DNA of 64,000 nucleotides from Tenacibaculum holothuriorum (GCF_002120225.1 NZ_LAPZ01000002.1:62001-126000); one strand, 5' to 3'. Numbered from the stretch's first letter, positions 8,283 through 17,570 are shown. Made by a program: numbers and translations. The notes: generated from the sequence alone by a model not told the origin.

Positions 8283-9149
8283 TTATAAAACGTTTAAAAT
8301 TTGCTCTTTAATTTTTTCTAATTCGTCTTTCATTTGAATTACTAATTTTTGCATTGGTGCGAAATTAGCTTTAGAACCAGTAGTGTTAATCTCTCTACCA
8401 ATTTCTTGAACTATAAATCCTAATTTTTTCCCATTAGAAGCATTAGTTCGTAATTCTTGCAAAAAGTAATCTAAGTGATTTGCTAATCGAACTTTTTCTT
8501 CGTTTATATCTAATTTTTCTAAGTAATAAATTAATTCTTGTTCAAAACGATTTTCGTCTATTTCTACTTTTAACTCATCTAAAGCTTTCTGTAAACGTGC
8601 TTTTACATGTTCAATTCGATCACCGTCTAAAGCTTTAATTTCCTCTAAAAGCTTTTTAATATTAGAAATTCTTTCTTTAAAATCTTCTTCTAAAGAAGCA
8701 GCTTCATCTGTTCTATACTGAACGATTTCTTGTAATGCTTTATCTATATGACTATCTATCTGACTCCACTCGTTTTCATCTAATTCCTCACGTTCTGTCT
8801 TTAGTGCATCTGGCATTCTAACTGCCATTTTTAATAACTCAACATCGTCAGAAGAACCAATTGTCATCGTTTCTTTTAGCTGCTGTACATACTGCTTAAC
8901 AACTCCTTTATTAATTGTTGTTGATGTTTCATCGGCAGTCATTTCAACAAAAATTGAAAAATCTACTTTACCACGAACTAAACTAGATGCTAGTTTTTTA
9001 CGAACCGACAATTCCTTTTCTTTATAATAAGACGGAATTCTTGCATTTAAGTCTAAATTCTTGCTGTTTAACGATTTTATTTCTATCGTTACTTTCTTGG
9101 TTGGTAATTGCAATACGGATTTCCCGTATCCTGTCATAGACTGTATCAT
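8283..9149 (-). CDS. yicC: YicC family protein (putative endoribonuclease)
   Basis: 288 aa, normal for the family. Begins MIQSMTGYGKS, the typical YicC start, and ends in the conserved domain with GSKANFAPMQKLVIQMKDELEKI. E. coli YicC has been described as an RNase-type protein affecting small RNAs; in Bacteroidota it usually lies directly before gmk, as here. Cytoplasmic, Lys/Glu-rich and strongly helical in the middle (about 130-230). Confidence 0.93.
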   Translation of the reverse strand: MIQSMTGYGKSVLQLPTKKVTIEIKSLNSKNLDLNARIPSYYKEKELSVRKKLASSLVRGKVDFSIFVEMTADETSTTINKGVVKQYVQQLKETMTIGSSDDVELLKMAVRMPDALKTEREELDENEWSQIDSHIDKALQEIVQYRTDEAASLEEDFKERISNIKKLLEEIKALDGDRIEHVKARLQKALDELKVEIDENRFEQELIYYLEKLDINEEKVRLANHLDYFLQELRTNASNGKKLGFIVQEIGREINTTGSKANFAPMQKLVIQMKDELEKIKEQILNVL

Positions 9150-9179
9150 TACTTCAATTTTATAAGCTGCAAAGATACA

Positions 9180-10079
9180 TTATTTATTAGTAGCTACAGC
9201 AGTTTGCTTTGTTACTAAAAAGACTCCTAAAAAGATTAATAATGTAGCTCCTACTTTTACTAAATTTAAGGAATCACTACCTCTAAATAATGCAAAAAGA
9301 GTTGCTAAAACAGGTTGTAAATATATAAAGACACTTACCGTTGTTGGCTTTAGTTTTGTTAGTGCAAATAAGTTACATAAATAAGTAACACAGGTTGAGA
9401 AGAAAACTACATATCCTATTTTTAAAAATACTGAAGTTGACATTTCTTGCCAATGCGCTGTTGTTAGTTCTGTAAACCCAAAAGGTAGTACAAAAAGGAA
9501 TCCGAATAAATACAACCAACGAACAAATATTAATGGATTGTATTTCGTTATTATTTTCTTTACTAACACGAGATATAACCCATAAGAAGCCGCATTTACA
9601 AATACTAAAAAGTTACCTAAAATTACGTTAGCTCCTTGTTTGTCTGATGCATTTCCATATACAATTAGTAAAACCGCTCCTACTAAACCTATAAAAACTC
9701 CCAATATTCGTCGGAGTGGTATTTTTTCTCCTATTAATATTGATGAAAATATAAGCACCATAATTGGCGCCGTTACCATAATTGCTGATGCACTTATAGG
9801 CGTTGTATAACTCAAACCTTTAAAAAAGGTTAGCATGTTTAAACAAACTCCAAAAAATGCTGCTAAAGCGATTCGTTTGTAGTCTTGTCTTTCTATTTTT
9901 TCTTGTTTTACAAAAAGACTGATGATCCAAAAAATTAAAGCTGCTCCACCAACTCTTAAAACGATAAAACCATAAGGCAATATATATTGTGGCATTACTT
10001 CTTTAGCAATAGTAAAAGTTGCTCCGTAAATAAGTGCTGCAACCGATAAGGCAATTAATGCTAGTGTTCTTGCATTCAT
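9180..10079 (-). CDS. EamA family (drug/metabolite) exporter
   Basis: 299 aa with about ten hydrophobic helices arranged as two EamA repeats (roughly 10-140 and 150-290). The first repeat contains GATFTIAKEVMPQYILPY, the second ends with the motif-like PVLATLFALFRGSDSLN. Members export metabolites or amino-acid-related compounds; the substrate cannot be read from sequence. It lies 30 nt upstream of yicC on the same strand and may be co-transcribed. Confidence 0.9.
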   Translation of the reverse strand: MNARTLALIALSVAALIYGATFTIAKEVMPQYILPYGFIVLRVGGAALIFWIISLFVKQEKIERQDYKRIALAAFFGVCLNMLTFFKGLSYTTPISASAIMVTAPIMVLIFSSILIGEKIPLRRILGVFIGLVGAVLLIVYGNASDKQGANVILGNFLVFVNAASYGLYLVLVKKIITKYNPLIFVRWLYLFGFLFVLPFGFTELTTAHWQEMSTSVFLKIGYVVFFSTCVTYLCNLFALTKLKPTTVSVFIYLQPVLATLFALFRGSDSLNLVKVGATLLIFLGVFLVTKQTAVATNK

Positions 10080-10190
10080 GTTTTCTGTAATAAGTTTGCA
10101 AATTTCAGCATAAATATTGGTTCTATTTATATTCTTTTTAAGAAAGTTACACCTTAAAAACAGATTATTTTTACCTGTATAAATCCCAAC

Positions 10191-10222
10191 AAAAAAGAGC
10201 TACTAAATTAGCAGCTCTTTTC
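10191..10222 (-). terminator. Terminator after the BON-LysM gene
   Basis: Read on the minus strand, GAGCTGCTAA and TTAGTAGCTC pair and are followed by a run of six T. It lies about 20 nt past the stop of the gene at 10242-10712. Confidence 0.7.
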
Positions 10223-10241
10223 TTGGTTGATTAACTTTTGA

Positions 10242-10712
10242 TTAGTCCACTAAAGGTGGAATTCTTAATACCTGTCCTGGATAAATTTTATCTGGATGCG
10301 TTAACATAGGCTTGTTTGCTTCGAAAATAACTGGGTACTTCATAGCATCACCATAATATTCTTTTGCAATTTTACTTAAAGAATCTCCTCTTTCTACAGT
10401 ATGAAATTGAGCCATTGCAGCTTCTTCAACAACTTCTACCTCAGCAACAGTCATATTATCTTCTACAGAAGCAATTCCTTCTGTGTTACCTACAACTAAA
10501 ACTACTTTTTCTTTAGTAGCTAAGTCTGCTGCCTCTCCCGACAATGTTACTTTATCATCTGCTACTTCAATTCCTAAATCAGCAACTTCTAATTCTAAAG
10601 AAGTAATAGCATCTCTAAGTTTTGCTGATTTTTCTGCAGCTTCTTCTTCAGTTGTTTTTCCGATACCAAAAACTTTTGCTCCGGCATTTTTAATAAATGA
10701 AAAAATTCCCAT
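10242..10712 (-). CDS. BON and LysM domain protein (YgaU/Kbp-like)
   Basis: 156 aa. A BON domain (about residues 35-90, with VADDKVTLSGEAADLATKEK) is followed by a short Ala/Glu/Val linker and a C-terminal LysM domain (about 104-153, VERGDSLSKIAKEYYG through YPGQVLRIPPL). There is no signal peptide, matching E. coli Kbp (YgaU), a potassium-binding cytoplasmic protein of the same architecture. The potassium role is transferred by similarity only. Transcribed alone and ended by a hairpin. Confidence 0.88.
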   Translation of the reverse strand: MGIFSFIKNAGAKVFGIGKTTEEEAAEKSAKLRDAITSLELEVADLGIEVADDKVTLSGEAADLATKEKVVLVVGNTEGIASVEDNMTVAEVEVVEEAAMAQFHTVERGDSLSKIAKEYYGDAMKYPVIFEANKPMLTHPDKIYPGQVLRIPPLVD

Positions 10713-10844
10713 TCTTTTTTAATTTTTTGTTGATTAATACTTGTTTTTCGTTTGACTAATATACAATATTTATACCATTCTTTCTTACTTCACTATACAT
10801 TCTACAACCTTTTAAAGTCATTTTCTGATAATGAATATTTTACA

Positions 10845-11657
10845 TTAAAAAGAATATTCTAAACCTAGCATCACACCTGCATTTTTCTCACCTCCTAAGT
10901 TAAAGTGATCGTATCCTAAAACTAATGCAACTTTTTTATAATGATATTTAATATTGCTTTTAAAAACATCTACACTACTATTATTTATCAGGCTTTGTTT
11001 CCACGAAAGATGTAAGCTAATTGGTTTTACAGGATAAATTTCTGTTCCTAAATTATAAGCAAAACCAAGTGTTTTTACTTCATTAGCTATATAAGACGCT
11101 CCTATTCCCCACCAAAGTGTAATATGTTTTTCTCTAACTCTATAATAATTTACCATTAGCGAAGTAACATCGAAGAAATCTGTTGGTTTTGCTAATCTAT
11201 TTTCATAGAAATGGACATGAGATGCTTCTATTCCTAAAATAGGCTTAAACTTGTAAGTTCCACTAAACTCAAAACCTCTTACTGTATTTAAAAAATGACT
11301 AACACCCAATTTAAAACTCGACTTTTTGTTTGACTCAAAAATATTTCTCGAATATTCTCCTGAAGTATCATCAAAGTAAGGATAAGGAGTTAGGCTTCTT
11401 TCATTTGCTCTACCGAATGTTGCGCCTAAGCTACTCCAAAAAATAAGTTCTCCAAATGCTTCTATTAAAGAGGCGCTTTCAAAACTGCTGTTTGAAGTAT
11501 TGGAATTTGAGGACGAAGTTCTTACTTGTTTCGTTCCGCTTTCGTTATTTCCCGAACTACTTTGACTTGATAAATTTTCTTTTGCTTTTTCTAGTTTTCC
11601 CTGTGCATTTACTGTTGCAAGAGAAAACAACAATAATAACATTGTAATATATTTCAT
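10845..11657 (-). CDS. Secreted protein, probably outer-membrane associated, unknown function
   Basis: 270 aa from the ATG at 11657 (a TTG at 11687 would add ten residues before a clear signal peptide, MKYITMLLLLFSLATVNAQ). Residues 20-55 are a Ser/Asn/Gly/Thr-rich linker, then a repeated aromatic, beta-strand pattern to the C-terminal strand GVMLGLEYSF, which looks like an outer-membrane barrel end. No family recognised. Between thiL (with its terminator) and the LysM gene. Confidence 0.7.
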   Translation of the reverse strand: MKYITMLLLLFSLATVNAQGKLEKAKENLSSQSSSGNNESGTKQVRTSSSNSNTSNSSFESASLIEAFGELIFWSSLGATFGRANERSLTPYPYFDDTSGEYSRNIFESNKKSSFKLGVSHFLNTVRGFEFSGTYKFKPILGIEASHVHFYENRLAKPTDFFDVTSLMVNYYRVREKHITLWWGIGASYIANEVKTLGFAYNLGTEIYPVKPISLHLSWKQSLINNSSVDVFKSNIKYHYKKVALVLGYDHFNLGGEKNAGVMLGLEYSF

Positions 11658-11696
11658 AACTATTTTTGGTTTACGCAAAAAACACAATAGTTATAC

Positions 11697-11732
11697 CAAA
11701 AAAGCATTTCTGAAATTCAGAAATGCTTTTTA
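11697..11732 (-). terminator. Terminator after thiL
   Basis: A perfect 16-bp-arm hairpin (AAAAAGCATTTCTGAA / TTCAGAAATGCTTTTT, 11699-11731) ends in T residues on either strand; the thiL stop lies 28 nt away. Confidence 0.8.
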
Positions 11733-11759
11733 ATATTTGTTTATGATTTATTTAAGAGC

Positions 11760-12806
11760 TTACTCATTAAACGAATTCCACCCTTGAGCTTTTAAAGCTA
11801 ATTCTTGATTCGCCCTTGTTACTAGGTTTATTCCTTCGTTTTCTTCTGTAATATGACCAATTACAGTTAAATTCGGATTCCCTTTAATTTTATCAAAATC
11901 GTTTATTGAAACCGTAAATAACAATTCATAATCTTCTCCTCCACTTAAAGCAACCATTGTTGAATCTATCTCAAATTCTTCGCAAGTAGAAATTACTTGA
12001 GGATCTAACGGAATTTTTTCTTCATAAATCTTACATCCTACTTTACTTTGCGTACAGATGTGCATTATTTCAGAAGACAATCCATCAGAAATATCAATCA
12101 TAGAAGTTGGTTTTACCTCTAATTCCTTTAATAACTCTGGAATATCTTTTCTAGCTTCTGGTTTTAATTGTCGTTCAATAATATAAGTATATCGATCTAA
12201 ATCTGGTTGACTTTGAGGATTCACCTTAAACACCTGCTTTTCTCTTTCTAAAACTTGAAGCCCTAAATAAGCGCCACCTAAATCTCCAGAAACCACAATT
12301 AAATCGGTAGGTTTTGCTCCATTACGATACACAACTTCTTCTTTATTTGCTTTTCCTAAAGCCGTAACCGAGATTAACATTCCTTTGGTAGATGATGTTG
12401 TATCTCCTCCAATTAAGTCTACTTTATACGTATCACATGCTAACTGAATTCCAGCATACAATTCTTCTAAAGCTTCTAGTGGAAAACGATTTGAAACAGC
12501 AATAGAAACTGTAATTTGTTTTGCAACTCCATTCATTGCATATACATCTGATAAGTTCACCATTACAGCCTTATAACCTAAATGTTTTAATGGCATATAA
12601 CTTAAATCGAAATGAACTCCTTCTACCAACAAATCAGTAGTAACTAAAGTTTGTTTTTCTGAAGCTTCTATCACTGCAGCATCATCTCCAACCCCTTTAG
12701 CTGTTTGACTAGAATACAGTTTAAAATGTTTTGTTAAATGATTAATTAAACCAAACTCTCCTAGTTCAGCTAACGACGTTCTTTCTTGATTTTTATCTTC
12801 TAACAT
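11760..12806 (-). CDS. thiL: Thiamine-phosphate kinase
   Basis: 348 aa. Phosphorylates thiamine phosphate to thiamine diphosphate. GVGDDAAVI near residue 40 and TTDLLVEGVHFDL near 57 are the substrate and metal-binding motifs of the PurM/ThiL fold; MIDISDGLSSEIMHI and LSGGEDYELLFTV mark the second domain. The start is the ATG at 12806, only 4 nt after a TATCTTTGC -7 element on the minus strand. Divergent from the exported operon starting at 12902. Confidence 0.95.
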   Translation of the reverse strand: MLEDKNQERTSLAELGEFGLINHLTKHFKLYSSQTAKGVGDDAAVIEASEKQTLVTTDLLVEGVHFDLSYMPLKHLGYKAVMVNLSDVYAMNGVAKQITVSIAVSNRFPLEALEELYAGIQLACDTYKVDLIGGDTTSSTKGMLISVTALGKANKEEVVYRNGAKPTDLIVVSGDLGGAYLGLQVLEREKQVFKVNPQSQPDLDRYTYIIERQLKPEARKDIPELLKELEVKPTSMIDISDGLSSEIMHICTQSKVGCKIYEEKIPLDPQVISTCEEFEIDSTMVALSGGEDYELLFTVSINDFDKIKGNPNLTVIGHITEENEGINLVTRANQELALKAQGWNSFNE

Positions 12807-12810
12807 GCGG

Positions 12811-12818
12811 CAAAGATA
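12811..12818 (-). promoter_or_regulatory. Putative -7 element of thiL (TATCTTTG)
   Basis: The minus strand reads TATCTTTGC, a full match to the Bacteroidota TAnnTTTG element, 4 nt before the thiL ATG. No TTG at the proper distance upstream was found. If used, the thiL mRNA would have almost no leader. Confidence 0.5.
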
Positions 12819-12873
12819 AAGCTAATACCTCAAATTTAACAGCTTTCTTATAACACAAACAAAATCAAAATAG

Positions 12874-12881
12874 TAACTTTG
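12874..12881 (+). promoter_or_regulatory. Putative -7 element of the 12902-17570 operon
   Basis: TAACTTTG matches TAnnTTTG and lies 20 nt before the first ATG of the operon. The -33 part is not clear. Confidence 0.45.
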
Positions 12882-12901
12882 ATGTTTATTCCCTTTAAAC
12901 C

Positions 12902-14392
12902 ATGATAAAAAAGTACATTTTAGCCTTTTTAAGTCTACTTTTTTGTAGTAGCATCTCTTTTTCACAAACCCCTTGTGTAAATGGAATGGCTGGTCAGTTT
13001 CCTTGTAACAACATCGATATTCTTGCTAATATTCCTGTGGCTACTATGGCGAACTCTATGCTAAACCCTAATGGAACTGGACCAGAAGGAAGTGACATTT
13101 GGGGATGGACAGACCCAACCACTAATAAAGAATATGCTTTGGTTTGCACCACAAACAGTACTGCTTTTGTTGACATAAGCGACCCCATAAATCCTGTTTA
13201 CTTAGGAAAATTAGACACAAATGCTGGCGCTAATGTTTGGAGAGATGTTAAGGTGTATCAAAATCATGCTTTTATTGTAGCAGATAATGTTGGCGCTCAC
13301 GGAATGCAGGTGTTTGATCTAACTAAACTTAGAAATGTATCCAATCCTCCTGTAAATTTTTCAGCAGATGCTATTTATAATACCGATAACTTAGGAAATT
13401 GCCATAACATTGTAATTAACGAAGATAAAGGAGTGGCATATTTAGTAGGCTGCGAACAACCTAATGGAACAAGAATTTTTAATGGCGGACCTATTTTTGT
13501 AGATATTAGCGATCCTAAAAATCCTACCAAAATAAATCATTATGCTGCTGAAGGGTATTCTCACGACGCACAAGTAGTAACTTACGATGGTCCTGATACT
13601 GATTACACAGGAAAAGAAATTTATATTGGCAGCAACGAAACTAAAATTTCTATTTTAGATGTTACTGATAAAAATGACATTAAAAAAATAGCTGATATAA
13701 CTTACGATCAATTAGGATATACGCATCAAGGTTGGTTTACCGAAGATAAAAAATTCTTTCTGTTAGGTGATGAATTAGATGAAAAAGATATAGGTACAAA
13801 TACACGTACATTAATTTTTGATTTTACTGATTTAGACAACCCAAAGTTATCATCAACTTACTTAGGAGCATCTAATGCTATAGATCATAATGGTTATGTA
13901 AAAGGAAATGAGTTTTACTTAGCAAGTTATCGTGCCGGTTTAAGAATATTCGACATTCAAAACATAGCAGCCTCTACAAATTCCATGACCGAAATTGCCT
14001 TTCTTGACACGTACCCTGACAACGATGGAGCTGCATTTAATGGTGTTTGGAGTGTTTATCCATACTTTGCTAGTGGTAATATTGTTATTAATGATATTGA
14101 AAGAGGACTTTTCATAGTACGAAAAAGCGGTTCTTTAAGTACTGAAAACAATGTTATTGACAAAAATGCTTTTTCAATTTTCCCAAATCCATCAGAAAGT
14201 AATCCAACCATAACAGCTTCAAACAACAAACTTATTCAATCTGTAGATGTGTTTAACATTTTAGGAAAAAGAATATACTCCAAGCAAAATATAAACAGTA
14301 ATCGTTTCGTTGTACCTATTCAAGAGAATGCAAAAGGTTTATACATTCTTAAAATAAACAATCAAATTTCTAAAAAGCTTATTCTTAAATAA
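12902..14392 (+). CDS. Choice-of-anchor B (LVIVD repeat) protein with type IX sorting domain
   Basis: 496 aa. Signal peptide (to about residue 21, SISFSQ). The body holds LVIVD-type repeats of a beta-propeller (for example AFVDISDPINPVYLGKL, IFVDISDPKNPTKI, ISILDVTDKNDIKKI, LRIFDIQNI). The C-terminal 75 residues form a type A type IX secretion sorting domain (FSIFPNPSES, FNILGKRIY, GLYILKI, ending KKLILK), so the protein is exported to the cell surface or medium. It contains several Cys pairs and many His/Asp. First gene of a tightly packed operon with a propeller lipoprotein, an MbnP-like protein and a di-heme peroxidase. Confidence 0.88.
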   Translation: MIKKYILAFLSLLFCSSISFSQTPCVNGMAGQFPCNNIDILANIPVATMANSMLNPNGTGPEGSDIWGWTDPTTNKEYALVCTTNSTAFVDISDPINPVYLGKLDTNAGANVWRDVKVYQNHAFIVADNVGAHGMQVFDLTKLRNVSNPPVNFSADAIYNTDNLGNCHNIVINEDKGVAYLVGCEQPNGTRIFNGGPIFVDISDPKNPTKINHYAAEGYSHDAQVVTYDGPDTDYTGKEIYIGSNETKISILDVTDKNDIKKIADITYDQLGYTHQGWFTEDKKFFLLGDELDEKDIGTNTRTLIFDFTDLDNPKLSSTYLGASNAIDHNGYVKGNEFYLASYRAGLRIFDIQNIAASTNSMTEIAFLDTYPDNDGAAFNGVWSVYPYFASGNIVINDIERGLFIVRKSGSLSTENNVIDKNAFSIFPNPSESNPTITASNNKLIQSVDVFNILGKRIYSKQNINSNRFVVPIQENAKGLYILKINNQISKKLILK

Positions 14393-14395
14393 CCT

Positions 14396-15715
14396 ATGAA
14401 GTATGCTTGGTTAATTCTTATTTCGCTTCTTTTTTTTTCTTGTGGTAAAGAAGTATTGATTCTAGGCAACGCCTCTTTTGAAGGAAAAATAGACAAAATT
14501 ACAACTCTTGGCGGTTCTAAAAATGAATCTGCACAAGCAATTACCAAAACTATCGATGGCGGATTTGCTATTGTAGGCTATACTCAAAGCAATGATTTTG
14601 ACATTAAAAACAAGTCCAATGAAGGATATGATTTTTGGGTGCTTAAATACAATTCAAATGCTATTTTAGAATGGAGTAAAACTTTTGGTGGAAGTAAAGA
14701 TGATAGAGGTAGTGACATTGTGCAAACTTCAGACGGAAGCTTTGTCGTTTTAGGGTTTAGTGAAAGTAGTGATAATGACGTTACCAACAACGCAGGAAAC
14801 AGAGATTATTGGGTCGCAAAAATAACTCCTAACGGAAATTTACTTTGGCAAAAATCATTTGGTTATACTGGTAACGATTACGGAACTCGTTTAACCAAAA
14901 CAAAAGACAACGGCTTTTTAATTACTGGCGTTTTAGATGTATCAGCTTCTGGTGGCTTAGGAAATTCCCGTTCATCTAGAAGGCATGCTGGTGGAGATTT
15001 TTGGGCGATCAAACTCAATTCACAAGGTAATAAAGAATGGAGTAGATATTACGGAGGAACTTTTACCGAAACTCCCAATGGAGTTGTTGAAGATTCAGAA
15101 GGAAATTTTATCATCGCAGGATCATCTGACAGTAGCGATGTTGATATTAAAAACAACAAAGGATCGTATGATTTTTGGGTTATTAAAATTGACTCCAAAG
15201 GAACTTTACTTTGGGAAAAATCGTTTGGAGGAAGTGAAATTGATGAAGCAAGAGCTATGACGAAAACCTCTGATGGTAATTTTGTAATCGTAGGTGACAC
15301 TAGAAGTTCAGACAAAGATGTTTCAAAAAATAATGGTGGAGCTGATTTATGGATTATTAAAATTAATTCTGACGGAAATCTTCTTTGGGAAAAATCGTTT
15401 GGCGCAGAAAGTTTCGATGTTGCTCGATCAGTAACCGAAACTCAAGATAAAGGATTGTTAATTTCAGGAAGCTCTCGAAGCAATAGTGGTAGCTTCAATA
15501 ATAAAGGACAAAACGATGCTTGGGTTTTGAAACTAACTTCAAACGGAACTTTTGAGTGGCAAAAATTAATAGGTGGTAGTAAAATAGACTTTTGTTATGA
15601 CGCCACAGAACTAAATAACGGAAATATCATTGCTATTGGTGAAAGCTACAGTAATGACAATGACATTAATGACAACAAAGGATTTTCAGACGCATTGATC
15701 ATTAAAATTAAATAA
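14396..15715 (+). CDS. Beta-propeller-like repeat lipoprotein
   Basis: 439 aa. Lipobox LFFSC (Cys16). The whole mature part is a run of about seven repeats of roughly 55 residues, each with a variant of DGxFVIVGxxxSSDxDV, NNxGxxDFWVxKI, and GxLLWEKSFGGS. Such repeats fold as a bladed propeller. Start 3 nt after the previous stop and followed directly (0 nt) by the MbnP-like gene, so part of the same operon. Probably an outer-membrane or surface scaffold; molecular role unknown. Confidence 0.82.
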   Translation: MKYAWLILISLLFFSCGKEVLILGNASFEGKIDKITTLGGSKNESAQAITKTIDGGFAIVGYTQSNDFDIKNKSNEGYDFWVLKYNSNAILEWSKTFGGSKDDRGSDIVQTSDGSFVVLGFSESSDNDVTNNAGNRDYWVAKITPNGNLLWQKSFGYTGNDYGTRLTKTKDNGFLITGVLDVSASGGLGNSRSSRRHAGGDFWAIKLNSQGNKEWSRYYGGTFTETPNGVVEDSEGNFIIAGSSDSSDVDIKNNKGSYDFWVIKIDSKGTLLWEKSFGGSEIDEARAMTKTSDGNFVIVGDTRSSDKDVSKNNGGADLWIIKINSDGNLLWEKSFGAESFDVARSVTETQDKGLLISGSSRSNSGSFNNKGQNDAWVLKLTSNGTFEWQKLIGGSKIDFCYDATELNNGNIIAIGESYSNDNDINDNKGFSDALIIKIK

Positions 15716-16504
15716 ATGAAAAGAAACATACTTTTATTAATTTCAACAGTATTTATACTTTTTTCTTGTAGTTCAAACACAGAAGAAGTTCCTCAGTCAG
15801 TAAACATAACATTAAAATTTACACATAATTGGAATGGAACTCCTGTAACTGCATCAGATTTTAACACTATAAAATTCACCAATAAAAATGGTGAAAAAAT
15901 CAGCATTGAGCGTCTTCGATATGTAGTTTCTAACATAACTATTTTACCTGTTGATCTCTCTAACACAAGCTTAGCAGATGGCGTTTTAGGTTTTGGAGTT
16001 ACGAGAAATTTTATTAATCTAAAAGAAAAAGAAGGCTTATCTCTTGAAACTTTCGCTTTCACTGGTATAAAAAAAATAGGTTTCCGTTTTGGTTTTTCTG
16101 ATTTTGAAAATAACGATGGTATTTATCAAGACCTAAACTCTGCAAACTTTAACGTTCCTGCAATGTTAGGTGGCGGATATCACTACATGCAATTCGATGG
16201 AAAATATTTAGATACTAACAATCAAGAACAACCTTTTAATTATCATGCGATAAGAGCTATCGACAAAACCGTAACACCAAATATTACAAAAGACACTTCT
16301 TTTCGAGTTGACTTAGGTGAGGTAAACATAACTGGTGATGCAGAAATAGAAATAAAAATGAATATTGCCCAGTGGTTCGAAAATCCAAACACATGGGATT
16401 TAAATAAACTAAACACCGTTTTGATGCCTAATTACAATGCGCAACTTTTAATTAGTGAAAACGGAAAATCTGTTTTTAGCTTAGGTAAAGTAACCTATAA
16501 ATAA
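15716..16504 (+). CDS. MbnP family exported protein
   Basis: 262 aa lipoprotein (lipobox LFSC, Cys18). Family features seen are the FTHNWNG start of the mature domain, RLRYVVSNI, GGYHYMQFDGKY (His156) and the C-terminal IAQWFENPNTWDL. MbnP of methanotrophs binds copper after a partner di-heme enzyme, MbnH, oxidises one Trp to kynurenine. Candidate residues here are W39, W220 and W227. A MauG-like di-heme enzyme is encoded 1 nt downstream, as in that pair. Copper binding and Trp modification are inferred from family knowledge. Other MbnP-like proteins may have different metal roles. Confidence 0.82.
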   Translation: MKRNILLLISTVFILFSCSSNTEEVPQSVNITLKFTHNWNGTPVTASDFNTIKFTNKNGEKISIERLRYVVSNITILPVDLSNTSLADGVLGFGVTRNFINLKEKEGLSLETFAFTGIKKIGFRFGFSDFENNDGIYQDLNSANFNVPAMLGGGYHYMQFDGKYLDTNNQEQPFNYHAIRAIDKTVTPNITKDTSFRVDLGEVNITGDAEIEIKMNIAQWFENPNTWDLNKLNTVLMPNYNAQLLISENGKSVFSLGKVTYK

Positions 16505-16505
16505 A

Positions 16506-17570
16506 ATGAAAAAAAGTGTACTTATAATCTTCTTATTAGTTTTAGCTTCTTGTTCTTCAAACGACAATCAACATGAAGAGTACACACCTGTTCCTGCTAA
16601 ATTAAAAATCCCTAAACTATTTGAAGACAAATTAATAAAACCTGTAATTCCTTCAAACAATCCTTTAACTGAAGAAGGAATTGCTTTAGGCAAAAAATTA
16701 TTTTTCGACACAATATTATCTAAAGACAATTCACAATCTTGCGCAAGCTGCCATAATCCTAAAAAAGCATTTTCTGATGAAACTCCATTTAGTAAAGGTG
16801 TTAATGGTAAATTTGGTTCTCGAAATGCAATGCCCTTATTCAATTTAGCATGGAATTTTGATGAACGATTTGCTTGGGATGGCAAAGAATTCGGATTAGA
16901 AAAACAAGCCATAGAACCTGTTCAAAATCCAATTGAAATGCATAGCAATTGGAATACTGTTATCGAAAAACTTCAGCAAGATAATACATACCTAGATTTA
17001 TTTCAAAAAGCTTTCAACACCAACAAAATTTCTCAAGATTTAGTTACCAAAGCATTGGCTCAATTCGAACGCACCTTAATCTCTGGAAATTCAAAATTCG
17101 ATAAATTTCTTCGTAACGAAGTACAACTTACTCCTGAAGAACAAAACGGGTTTAATGTTTTTATGGATGAAGCTAGAGGCGATTGTTTTCATTGCCATGG
17201 TAGTAATAACAATCCGCTATGGACAGATAATAAATTCCACAATAACGGACTCGATGCAACTTTTTCTGATTTAGGGTTAGGAAAAATTACTGGAGATCCT
17301 GCCGATAATGGAAAATTTAAAACTCCACCTATTCGAAACTTATCTTTTACAACTCCTTATATGCACGATGGAAGATTTGCTACTTTAGAAGAAGTTATCA
17401 ATCATTACTCCGAAGGAATAAGAGTTTCTTCAACTATAGACCCTCTTATAAAAAAAGCCAATCAAGGAGGCGTAAAACTTACCGCAAAAGACAAGGCAGA
17501 TTTAAAAGCTTTTCTACTTACTCTTAACGATTATGATTTTATAAATAATTCCGATTTTCAACAACCCTAA
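16506..17570 (+). CDS. Di-heme cytochrome c peroxidase / MauG-MbnH family enzyme
   Basis: 354 aa lipoprotein (lipobox LASC, Cys16). Two c-type heme motifs, CASCH (79-83) and CFHCH (227-231), with the conserved WDG (W124) and Glu-Met (EM, 144-145) between them, and PYMHDGRFATLEEVINHY near 284-301. In classical bacterial peroxidases the second heme has a Met at the position aligned with Y301 here; MauG and MbnH have Tyr. So a MauG-like oxidase acting on the adjacent MbnP-like protein is more likely than a hydrogen-peroxide scavenger, but this alignment is by eye. Last gene of the operon, no terminator recognised. Periplasmic/outer-membrane facing. Confidence 0.9.
   Translation: MKKSVLIIFLLVLASCSSNDNQHEEYTPVPAKLKIPKLFEDKLIKPVIPSNNPLTEEGIALGKKLFFDTILSKDNSQSCASCHNPKKAFSDETPFSKGVNGKFGSRNAMPLFNLAWNFDERFAWDGKEFGLEKQAIEPVQNPIEMHSNWNTVIEKLQQDNTYLDLFQKAFNTNKISQDLVTKALAQFERTLISGNSKFDKFLRNEVQLTPEEQNGFNVFMDEARGDCFHCHGSNNNPLWTDNKFHNNGLDATFSDLGLGKITGDPADNGKFKTPPIRNLSFTTPYMHDGRFATLEEVINHYSEGIRVSSTIDPLIKKANQGGVKLTAKDKADLKAFLLTLNDYDFINNSDFQQP

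Noticed and set aside
11732..12901. Thiamine (TPP) riboswitch near thiL
   Set aside because: The short gaps around thiL do not contain the conserved CUGAGA / ACCUGA parts of a TPP riboswitch.
16506..17570. Calling the di-heme gene a simple hydrogen peroxide scavenger
   Set aside because: The Tyr in place of the Met ligand and the adjoining MbnP-like gene make a protein-oxidising role more likely, though not proven.
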